Shown here piece by piece: positions 1 through 6,085 of a stretch of DNA of 10,402 nt. How positions within the stretch are numbered: position 1 is the stretch's first letter; each line of letters begins with the position of its first letter. Under the pieces are notes generated by a model that was not told the DNA's origin, made no database searches, and saw nothing but the letters and a program-made list of their open reading frames with translations. The translations under genes and the position numbers were made by a program. Origin of the DNA: Spirochaetia bacterium (GTDB lineage Bacteria; Spirochaetota; Spirochaetia; PWKH01); assembly GCA_007128345.1 (NCBI GenBank), contig SKXS01000031.1, positions 1 through 10,402 of the forward strand, written 5' to 3'.

Positions 1-1010
1 ACACCTGTGCGTCCCTGCTGCGCCTGTCAGCTGCAAACCCGGGCAACGATCACCGCCTCGGGGCTAACGAAGCTCCTCCGGCCATTATCTCTATTTTCCT
101 GGGAGACCAGCTCTCCTCCATTCTTGATGACCTGACTAACGGAACTTCACACAGTAAGCGCAGTGAAACTATGGAAATCGGGGTGAACATCCTTCCTAAC
201 TTCCCTCGAGACCTGACAGACCGCAACCGTACTTCCCCGTTTGCGTTCACGGGAGACAAGTTCGAGTTCCGCATGGTAGGATCATCTCAGTCACTTGCAG
301 GCCCGAACGTCATTCTCAACAGTTCGGTTGCCATGGTGCTGAATAAGGCGGCAGATAGGCTCGAGAAAACCAGCAACCCTATGGAAGAGGTGAAACGGAT
401 TATCATCGAGTCATACCGCAATCACCGGAGAATCATATTTAACGGAAACGGATATTCCGAGGAATGGATCAAGGAGGCGGAAAAGCGGGGGCTGCCGAAC
501 CTCTCCTCTACCGTGGAGGCCTTGCCCGAACTTCTGCGTGAAGAACATGTAACCATGCTTGAGAACCTGCGGGTATTCAGCAGGGCGGAACTTGCGTCAC
601 GAAAGGAGATATACCTTGAGAGCTACAGCAAGCAGATCAACATTGAGGCAGGAATCATGGTGGAAATGGCAAGAAGGCAGATCGCTCCGGCAGTAACCCG
701 TTACATGACTGCAGTAGCCGAGGCGGTGATGCATCAGGAATCCCTCAAACTTGGCACAGCGAGACAGCGGGATCTGCTGACCCAGCTGTCCGAACATCTG
801 GAAAATCTCTATGAAGCGGCAGACAAGGTCAAGCATGAAGCGGATAATGCCCTAGCTCTTGAGAATATTCTTGAACAGGCGAAGGCATATCGCTACAAGG
901 TGGTCCCAGCTATGGATACGCTGCGATATAACGGAGATGTACTGGAGAAACTCACAGACCGAAGCATCTGGCCGTACCCGTCCTACGAGGATCTACTGTT
1001 CACTCTTTAA
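1..1010 (+). CDS. glnN: Glutamine synthetase type III (GlnN), C-terminal part, 5' end outside window
   Basis: This is the last 335 codons of a type III glutamine synthetase, which makes glutamine from glutamate, ammonia and ATP in the cytoplasm. The reading frame is open from base 3, so the gene starts left of the window. The family is usually about 700 residues, so roughly the second half is present. Near the start of the fragment is the GSIII signature GNDHRLGANEAPPAI, followed by NRTSPFAF and KFEFRMVGSS, which belong to the ATP/glutamate-binding part of the catalytic domain. The rest is the helical C-terminal region of this family, ending in the typical WPYPSYEDLLF motif before TAA at 1008-1010. 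It is the only plus-strand gene recognised and its last 11 bases overlap the end of the convergent pfoR-like gene. Nothing looks broken. Family assignment is very secure; regulation cannot be judged because the 5' end is missing. Confidence 0.96.
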   Translation, partial: TCASLLRLSAANPGNDHRLGANEAPPAIISIFLGDQLSSILDDLTNGTSHSKRSETMEIGVNILPNFPRDLTDRNRTSPFAFTGDKFEFRMVGSSQSLAGPNVILNSSVAMVLNKAADRLEKTSNPMEEVKRIIIESYRNHRRIIFNGNGYSEEWIKEAEKRGLPNLSSTVEALPELLREEHVTMLENLRVFSRAELASRKEIYLESYSKQINIEAGIMVEMARRQIAPAVTRYMTAVAEAVMHQESLKLGTARQRDLLTQLSEHLENLYEAADKVKHEADNALALENILEQAKAYRYKVVPAMDTLRYNGDVLEKLTDRSIWPYPSYEDLLFTL

Positions 1011-2034
1011 CTGGATCAGCTACGTGAAGGGCCATATCACCGAAGCGTATCCACCCTTTAGCCCGCATAAACTCACTTACGGCAAAAGCCAGGAGTGCGG
1101 GCAGCAGAAAATGCAGGAGGGCAGCTTTCCACACAGCTGAGACCCCCATCACTTCAAGGGTAGCTACCTGCCCTACAAGTCCGCTGGTGCCCATGCCGGC
1201 ACCTATGCTGCTGTTCTCCATTTTGAACCAGACCGTTGCTACCGGTCCTAGGATTGCCGAGGCGGTGATAGGCGGTATCCAGATGCGCCAGTTCTTTACG
1301 ATATTGGGCATCTGGATCATGGAGGTCCCCAGCCCCTGGCTGATGAGTCCGCCGATCCGGTTTTCCCGGTAGCTGGTAACGGCAAATCCGACCATCTGGC
1401 AGGCGCACCCCACTGTGGCTGCCCCCGCGGCAAGCCCGCTGAGTCCCAGTGATATGGCAACCGCAGCGCTGCTTATGGGAAGGGTGAGTATCATGCCCAT
1501 GGTCACCGCGATAAGCACTCCCATGGGAAAGGGATAGAGAGTGGTGAGGTAGTTGATGAATGCGCCGATGGCCTGCATCATGGCGGCAACAGCGGGAGCA
1601 ATTGCCGTCCCGGCAAGCCCGCCGACTATGATGGCCGCAGCAGGCACAAGAATGATGTCTACTTTGGTTTTCCCTTGGATGAGCTTGCTTGCCTCAGCGC
1701 CTGCAAGTGCCGCAATCAGTGCCCCGACGGGCTCACCGATGATCAGCGTCGGCGCAGCCCCACTGCTGATGACGATGGTGCCCGCACCGATTGCCCCGGT
1801 TATGACGGAAGCGAATATGCCTAATGGTGAAGCTCCCACCGCGAAGGCCACCCCCGCCCCGATGGCCGGCCCCATCATATACTGGGAAAAGGAGCCGAAC
1901 CGCTCAAGCAGGTTCCATCCGCTGTATCTGCCGATCTGAATGAGGATCAGCCCGATGATGAGGGACCCGAACAGTCCCTGAGCCATGCCGTTGAGCACAT
2001 CTACCACGTATGCCCTGATGTTCCTGCCTTTCAT
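1000..2034 (-). CDS. PfoR-family / PTS EIIC-like integral membrane protein
   Basis: A 344-residue, strongly hydrophobic protein of the PfoR family (EIIC-like permeases, about 340 residues), apparently full length. It has roughly eight to ten membrane segments, for example residues 15-34, 53-90, 95-118, 127-150, 171-200, 203-222, 255-270 and 300-322. Family hallmarks include GEPVGALIA (100-108), GTSMIQMPNIVKNWRIWIPP (236-255), ILGPVATVWFKMEN (261-274) and GMGTSGLVGQ (280-289). PfoR was first described as affecting perfringolysin O expression in Clostridium perfringens; the transported substrate of the family is not established to my knowledge. No EIIA or EIIB domain is fused or adjacent. The ATG at 2034 has AGGAAGG close upstream. 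The gene begins 69 bases after the lysA stop, on the same strand, so it may be cotranscribed with the lysine genes or use the candidate promoter at 2064-2092. A role in lysine or DAP transport is only a guess from position. Confidence 0.9.
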   Translation of the reverse strand: MKGRNIRAYVVDVLNGMAQGLFGSLIIGLILIQIGRYSGWNLLERFGSFSQYMMGPAIGAGVAFAVGASPLGIFASVITGAIGAGTIVISSGAAPTLIIGEPVGALIAALAGAEASKLIQGKTKVDIILVPAAAIIVGGLAGTAIAPAVAAMMQAIGAFINYLTTLYPFPMGVLIAVTMGMILTLPISSAAVAISLGLSGLAAGAATVGCACQMVGFAVTSYRENRIGGLISQGLGTSMIQMPNIVKNWRIWIPPITASAILGPVATVWFKMENSSIGAGMGTSGLVGQVATLEVMGVSAVWKAALLHFLLPALLAFAVSEFMRAKGWIRFGDMALHVADPVKE

Positions 2035-2063
2035 GCCCTTCCTGTACGCTCCTGCTAGTTAGT

Positions 2064-2092
2064 ATTATCTTGTCTTACCACAAGCGAGGTAA
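2064..2092 (-). promoter_or_regulatory. Candidate promoter for the pfoR-like gene
   Basis: On the minus strand, TTACCT and GATAAT are separated by 17 bases. The -10 box matches the sigma-70 consensus at 5 of 6 positions; the -35 box matches at only 3 of 6. It lies between lysA and the pfoR-like gene, with a predicted start about 20 bases upstream of the ATG. The gene may instead, or also, be read through from the lysine operon. Confidence 0.35.
2069..2084. repeat. Small inverted repeat inside the candidate pfoR promoter
   Basis: CTTGT and ACAAG form a perfect 5-bp inverted repeat around a 6-base spacer, placed between the candidate -35 and -10 boxes. It could be an operator half-site pair or a weak hairpin. 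There is no U tract after it on either strand, so it does not look like an intrinsic terminator. It is short enough to be chance. Confidence 0.25.
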
Positions 2093-2103
2093 TGTGCATA
2101 GTG

Positions 2104-3366
2104 CTAGATCTGATAGGGCGATCCTGGATACCTGAGTGTGGAAAAGTAGTCATCCACCGTCTCCGCACGTCGGATCAGCTGGACTGTGCCGTCTTCCTTG
2201 AATAGCAGTTCGGCGGATCTCAGCTTGCCGTTATAGTTGAATCCCATGGCATGTCCGTGCGCTCCGGCATCGTGTATTACCACCAGATCTCCCGGATCAA
2301 CTTCCGGGAGCATGCGGTCAATAGCAAACTTATCGTTGTTTTCACAGAGGCTTCCTGTGACATCACATCGCATAGAAAGAGGCGCGTTTTCCTTTCCAAG
2401 CACCGTGATGTGGTGGTACGCTCCATACATGGCAGGCCGCATAAGGTTTGCCATAGTGGCATCAAGACCCACATAGGTCTTATACTTTTTCGCCACATGC
2501 CGCACACTGCTCACCAAGTACCCGTAGGGACCGGTGACCACCCTGCCGCACTCAAAGACAATCCGCAAGGGGTCAAGCCCTTCGGGAACGATTATCTGTT
2601 CATAGAGTCCCCGTATGCCGGCTGAAAGCACCTTAAGGTCCACCGGCTTCTGCCCGGGCAGGTAAGGAATGCCGATTCCTCCTCCCATGTTGACGAATTC
2701 CAGCCTGATTCCCGCTTCACGCTGAAGTTCCACCGCGAGCTCGAAGAGCATGCGGGCAGTCTCCACAAAGTAGGACTCCTGCAGCTCGTTGGAAGCCACC
2801 ATCGTATGGAGGCCGAAGCGCTTCGACCCTTTCTGCTTCATGGTGCGGTAGGCGTCCACAAGCTGGTCACGGGTGATCCCGTATTTAGCTTCCACAGGCT
2901 CGCCGATAATCACATTGCCGCTGCGGGATGTGCCGGGATTGTAGCGGAAGCATGCGAGTTCAGGGACTCCTGAAGTACGTTCAAGCAGCGGAATATGGGA
3001 AATGTCGTCGAGATTGATTACAGCTCCCATAGATGCAGCCAGGGAAAATTCCTCTGCGGGGGTGTTGTTTGAGGTGAACATAATCTGCTCGCCTTCAAGT
3101 CCCACTGACCTGGCAAGCAGCAGCTCCGGGAGGGAGCTGCAGTCTGCCCCGAATCCCTCTTCCATGAGCATCTGAATGATTGCAGGATTTGGACATGCCT
3201 TCACAGCAAAGAAATTGGCAAACCCCTTCACCCACGAGAAGTCTTCCCGCATATCCCGGGCCTGCTGCCTGATGGCCCGCTCATCATAGAGATAGAACGG
3301 CGTTGGGTATACCTCAGCCAGTTCTGCGATCTTATCCTTGTGCAAGGGAAATTGCTTATCAGTCAT
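2104..3366 (-). CDS. lysA: Diaminopimelate decarboxylase
   Basis: A 420-residue PLP enzyme that decarboxylates meso-diaminopimelate to L-lysine, the last step of the pathway. It shows the fold-type III layout. The PLP lysine is K56 in FFAVKACPNP, the glycine loop that holds the cofactor phosphate is NMGGGIG (226-232), the phosphate-site ECGR is at 272-275, and the C-terminal active-site cysteine is C341 in GSLCENND. The second barrel-closing motif reads GAHGHAMGFNYN (368-379), where many LysA proteins have GAY, so His370 stands where Tyr is usual; ECGR likewise replaces the common EPGR. I read these as marks of a LysA subclade, not damage. The ATG at 3366 is chosen because GAGGAA lies 5-6 bases upstream and the protein starts at the usual place. 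A longer in-frame extension to 3543 would run through the end of dapL and is rejected. The gap to dapL is 25 bases. Confidence 0.95.
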   Translation of the reverse strand: MTDKQFPLHKDKIAELAEVYPTPFYLYDERAIRQQARDMREDFSWVKGFANFFAVKACPNPAIIQMLMEEGFGADCSSLPELLLARSVGLEGEQIMFTSNNTPAEEFSLAASMGAVINLDDISHIPLLERTSGVPELACFRYNPGTSRSGNVIIGEPVEAKYGITRDQLVDAYRTMKQKGSKRFGLHTMVASNELQESYFVETARMLFELAVELQREAGIRLEFVNMGGGIGIPYLPGQKPVDLKVLSAGIRGLYEQIIVPEGLDPLRIVFECGRVVTGPYGYLVSSVRHVAKKYKTYVGLDATMANLMRPAMYGAYHHITVLGKENAPLSMRCDVTGSLCENNDKFAIDRMLPEVDPGDLVVIHDAGAHGHAMGFNYNGKLRSAELLFKEDGTVQLIRRAETVDDYFSTLRYPGSPYQI

Positions 3367-3391
3367 ACTGTTCCTCGCTAAGCAGCCTGAA

Positions 3392-4621
3392 TTACAGCGT
3401 GAGCCGCTTTTGTATGCGGTCAACTGCCCTGCTGATGTCCTCCCGGTGCCCGAAGGCGCTGAGCCGGAAGTACCCTTCTCCCGAAGGGCCGAAGCCTGAA
3501 CCCGGAGTGCCGATAACCCAGGCCTCAGACAAAAGCTTGTCAAAAAACTCCCAGGATGTCATTCCCCCGGGTGTTTCCATCCAGATATATGGGGCGTTAT
3601 CGCCTCCATAGGCCTGCAGGCCTATTTCCTGAAGTCCTTCCTTGATGATCCGGGCATTTCCCATATAGTAGCTGGTTAGCTCACCGCACTCCTGCAGGCC
3701 CGCATCTGAAAGGACAGCCAGGCCTCCACGCTGCACTATGTTGGATGCGCCGTTGAAGAAGGTGGTCTGTCTCCTGAACCAGAGGCTGTGAACCGTTCCA
3801 AAATCGCTGTCAGCGACGGTAAGCTCCTTGGGAACTACAGACCAGCCGAGCCGAACTCCGGTGAACCCGGCAAACTTCGAAAAGCTGTTGATTTCAATGG
3901 CGCACTGCTTCGCCCCGTCAACCTCGTATATGGATCTGGGCAGATCAGGATCATCGATGTATTCCGAGTATGATGCGTCAAAGATGATTACTGCCTTGCG
4001 GTCCCGCGCATAGTCCACAAATCGTTTGAGTTCGTCATGGGTCGCCACCGCACCGGTCGGGTTATTGGGGCTGCAGAGGTAGATCAAATCAGCAGGCTCG
4101 CTGGGCAGTTCGGGAATAAATCGGTTCTCCTTCGTACAGGGCATGTAGATGAACCGTTCGTAAGTTCCTGTGTCCGGGTTGTAGGGACCCGATCTGCCCG
4201 CGATGACGTTGGTATCCACATAGACCGGGTACGCAGGATCCTGAAAAGCGGGCCGGCTATCAAGGCTGAAAATAGACTGGATGTTCCCGGAATCCGGCTT
4301 TGCTCCATCGCTGATGAAGAACTCATCCGATGCGATCTCCATACTCCTGCCCTTGTAGAACCGTGCAAGTGCCTCCCTGAGGTCCAAGTCGCCTTGTTCA
4401 TCCCCGTATCCTCGGTAGGTTTCCCGGTCTGCCAGCTGGTCTACCCCATTATGCAGTCCTGCTATCACAGAGGGAGTAAGCGGTTCAGTGGTGTTCCCGA
4501 TGCCGAGGCGCAGCAGCTGCGCATCAGGATGCTGCTGCTGGAATTCTCTGGTCCTCCGGCCGATTTCCGGGAAGAGGTACCCCGCGGCAAGTTTCCGGTA
4601 GTGTTCGTTCACTCGAGCCAT
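3392..4621 (-). CDS. dapL: LL-diaminopimelate aminotransferase
   Basis: A 409-residue class I/II PLP aminotransferase that converts tetrahydrodipicolinate directly to LL-diaminopimelate with glutamate as amino donor. This bypasses the succinylase (DapD/C/E), acetylase and dehydrogenase routes. Length matches DapL (about 410). Visible motifs are GIGNTTEPL (40-48), GYGDEQG (71-77), the DapL-typical SDGAKPDSGN (104-113), CSPNNPTGA (183-191), FDASYSEYI (214-222), the Schiff-base lysine K249 in NSFSKFAGFTGVRLGW, and the carboxylate-binding arginine R386 in GYFRLSAFG. The ATG at 4621 gives the family's normal start MARVNEHYRKL. An upstream TTG at 4663 would overlap dapA by 38 bases and is unlikely. 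A GGCAGG ribosome-binding site lies within the dapA end, and only 4 bases separate the two genes, so translation is probably coupled. An epimerase (DapF) is still needed to reach meso-DAP and is not in the window. Confidence 0.96.
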   Translation of the reverse strand: MARVNEHYRKLAAGYLFPEIGRRTREFQQQHPDAQLLRLGIGNTTEPLTPSVIAGLHNGVDQLADRETYRGYGDEQGDLDLREALARFYKGRSMEIASDEFFISDGAKPDSGNIQSIFSLDSRPAFQDPAYPVYVDTNVIAGRSGPYNPDTGTYERFIYMPCTKENRFIPELPSEPADLIYLCSPNNPTGAVATHDELKRFVDYARDRKAVIIFDASYSEYIDDPDLPRSIYEVDGAKQCAIEINSFSKFAGFTGVRLGWSVVPKELTVADSDFGTVHSLWFRRQTTFFNGASNIVQRGGLAVLSDAGLQECGELTSYYMGNARIIKEGLQEIGLQAYGGDNAPYIWMETPGGMTSWEFFDKLLSEAWVIGTPGSGFGPSGEGYFRLSAFGHREDISRAVDRIQKRLTL

Positions 4622-4625
4622 GATG

Positions 4626-5528
4626 CTACCTGCCCTTGACTCTGGAAATCGTAAGTCCTTCAAGGGCAGTGCGGATCACCTCGTAATGTCCTTCACTGGA
4701 AAGCGGGCACATGGGCAGACGAAATACTTCCTCGCACCACCCGTACATGGAGAGAGCGGTCTTGATGGGAATGGGATTCGTCTCTACGAAACACGCTTTG
4801 AACAGGGGCATGAGCTCCTTTTCAATCGCCCGGGCACGCTTGAAATCTCCGGCAAGCGCATGCTCCACCATCTCCCGCATATAATTCGGCACCAGGTTAG
4901 CCGCTACGGAAATAACGCCATCACCACCGGCTTCAATAAGATCCACGGTCATGTTGTCGTCCCCCGAAAGGACCAGGAATCGGTCATGCCTTCCTGCTAT
5001 TACTTCCTTCATCTGCTCCAGGCTCCCGGAAGCCTCCTTCACTGCGGCAATGTTGTCGAACTCGTTCATAAGCTGCATTAACGTATCCGTTGCGATGTTC
5101 ACGCCGGTGCGCCCCTGTATGTTGTAGATAATGCACGGTATGGATACTGATTCAGCAATGGACTTGTAGTGCAGATAGAGCCCCTTCTGAGTCGGCTTGT
5201 TGTAGTACGGGGCAACCAGCAAAACCGCATCAACTCCTGCCTGCTCGGCATGCTGGGAAAGCTGGATTGCCTCATCGGTGGAGTTGCTTCCTGTACCAGC
5301 TATTACCGGGACTCTCCCATCGGCATACTGCACCGTGAGTTCAATCACTCGGTCATGTTCCGCGTGGGTAAGCGTGGGACTCTCTCCCGTAGTCCCGCAG
5401 GGCACCAGCCCGTCTATACCGGATTCGATCTGGTATTCCACCAGCCGCTTCAGTGCCCCCACATCGACCGCGCCGGTAGATGTGAACGGTGTAATTATCG
5501 CCGTATGAACTCCTCTGAATATACTCAT
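4626..5528 (-). CDS. dapA: 4-hydroxy-tetrahydrodipicolinate synthase
   Basis: A 300-residue TIM-barrel class I aldolase that condenses pyruvate with aspartate semialdehyde, the first committed step of lysine/DAP synthesis. The catalytic set is complete. The Thr pair is in PCGTTGE (T46-T47), the YY pair in APYYNKP (Y108-Y109), Y135 is in IIYNIQGRTG with R140, and the Schiff-base lysine is K164 in AAVKEASG. By alignment from memory with E. coli DapA, the lysine-binding allosteric residues are also kept: H55, H58, N82, E86 and Y108 correspond to H53, H56, N80, E84 and Y106, while the A49 position is proline (P51). Feedback inhibition by lysine is therefore likely but inferred. The ATG at 5528 has a good AGGAG ribosome-binding site 7 bases upstream. 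It is the first gene of the probable dapA-dapL-lysA-pfoR operon, preceded by a 557-base gap. Confidence 0.97.
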   Translation of the reverse strand: MSIFRGVHTAIITPFTSTGAVDVGALKRLVEYQIESGIDGLVPCGTTGESPTLTHAEHDRVIELTVQYADGRVPVIAGTGSNSTDEAIQLSQHAEQAGVDAVLLVAPYYNKPTQKGLYLHYKSIAESVSIPCIIYNIQGRTGVNIATDTLMQLMNEFDNIAAVKEASGSLEQMKEVIAGRHDRFLVLSGDDNMTVDLIEAGGDGVISVAANLVPNYMREMVEHALAGDFKRARAIEKELMPLFKACFVETNPIPIKTALSMYGWCEEVFRLPMCPLSSEGHYEVIRTALEGLTISRVKGR

Positions 5529-5794
5529 TTCACTGCTCCTATAATAAAAAATATACTATTTCTTCTCTACTGAAGAACCCCTGCTTTCCGTATCCCCACT
5601 GGGCTGTCATCACCATACCCTCTGCATGTTTTCCCGGTTCCCGACGGAAGCGCTCATACTCCAGGCAGTCAGAACGGCTTCCCATGGTATCTGCCGCTGC
5701 TGAACATTCAACCTGCCCATTCTCTGCGCAGCACCATAACCCGCGAGATCCTAGCGCACCAGAATATCCTCCCAGTTGTGAGCATCCTACCAAT

Positions 5795-5823
5795 AAGATA
5801 ACATTTTGTCTATATAATAACAA
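5795..5823 (-). promoter_or_regulatory. Candidate promoter for the dapA operon
   Basis: On the minus strand, TTGTTA and TATCTT are separated by 17 bases; each matches the sigma-70 consensus at 4 of 6 positions. The surrounding DNA is markedly AT-rich compared with its neighbours. An alternative -10 (TATTAT, 5814-5819) lies in the same stretch but lacks a good -35. The start would be near 5788, about 260 bases before the dapA ATG. Confidence 0.35.
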
Positions 5824-5828
5824 AATGT
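5801..5828. promoter_or_regulatory. Perfect 9-bp inverted repeat, candidate operator
   Basis: ACATTTTGT and ACAAAATGT form a perfect 9-bp inverted repeat with a 10-base AT-only (apart from one C) spacer. The half-site centres are 19 bases apart, close to two helical turns, as expected for a dimeric regulator. It occupies the -35/-10 spacer of the candidate dapA promoter and extends over the -35 box, so a bound protein would block RNA polymerase. The stem is AT-rich and not followed by a U run, so a terminator is unlikely. The regulator is unknown. Confidence 0.45.
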
Positions 5829-6042
5829 ATTCATAGAAAACACATTCTTCCGTATATACCCGCAAAGGTATGCCGTTTTCGGGAGTTAGACCGTTTCAGG
5901 GGAGTATGCGGTCTCAGCGCTGCTGCCTGTCATGGGTACTACTTAAAGGAAGAACCGCCTGCCATGGGCTGTATTGATGAGTGCCGTATGGGCATCTCGT
6001 AGGCAGATATGCACACAAAGGACCTCGCATAACACCGCACCT

Positions 6043-6069
6043 CAGCAATGTTTCATACATACACTGCTG
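6043..6069 (-). terminator. Hairpin after dapB, possible terminator or mRNA 3' end (no U tract)
   Basis: In the minus-strand transcript, CAGCAGTGT pairs with ACATTGCTG (eight Watson-Crick pairs and one G-U) across a 9-base loop, beginning 16 bases after the dapB stop codon. Position suggests a terminator or 3' stabiliser, but the downstream bases are GC-containing with no U run, so it is not a classical intrinsic terminator. Confidence 0.4.
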
Positions 6070-6085
6070 TTTCTGAAGCGTACGG

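Larger units (their letters stand above)
5529..6085. other. 557-base intergenic region / probable dapA leader, no convincing gene
   Basis: Between dapB and dapA I find no protein-like gene. A 108-codon TTG-started frame on the minus strand (5539-5865) has no ribosome-binding site, no recognisable motif and an unnatural composition. The region holds a hairpin just after dapB (6043-6069) and a 9-bp inverted repeat in a candidate promoter (5801-5828). It also has several smaller potential stems: 5888-5893 with 5909-5914, and 5646-5651 with 5677-5682. An imperfect 13-base direct repeat lies at 5925-5937 and 5957-5969. I looked for the lysine riboswitch core and the T-box sequence and saw neither. 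If transcription starts near 5788, dapA has a leader of about 260 bases of unknown function. Confidence 0.6.

Noticed and set aside
1553..1939. 128-codon plus-strand frame opposite the pfoR-like gene
   Set aside because: Ala/Pro/Met-rich antisense shadow of a hydrophobic membrane protein; no independent evidence.
3367..3543. N-terminal extension of lysA
   Set aside because: The longer frame overlaps the end of dapL and adds a non-homologous sequence; the ATG at 3366 has a good ribosome-binding site and the family start.
4037..4639. 200-codon plus-strand frame opposite dapL
   Set aside because: Antisense shadow of a well-conserved gene, with no recognisable protein features.
4622..4663. TTG start 14 codons upstream for dapL
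   Set aside because: It would overlap dapA by 38 bases, and the ATG at 4621 gives the standard DapL N-terminus.
5551..5577. Attenuator just before dapA (TTCTTC / GAAGAA stem followed by a T6 stretch)
   Set aside because: The stem is only 6 bp, AT-rich, and about 10 bases from the T run, too weak and too far for an intrinsic terminator.
5539..5865. 108-codon minus-strand frame between dapB and dapA
   Set aside because: It starts with TTG, has no ribosome-binding site, covers the candidate operator, and its translation has no recognisable motif or natural composition.
5529..6085. Lysine riboswitch, T-box or TPP riboswitch in the dapA leader
   Set aside because: A GAGGTGCGG string and a CTGAGA string occur on the minus strand, but the remaining conserved cores of the L-box and THI-box are missing, and there is no T-box sequence.
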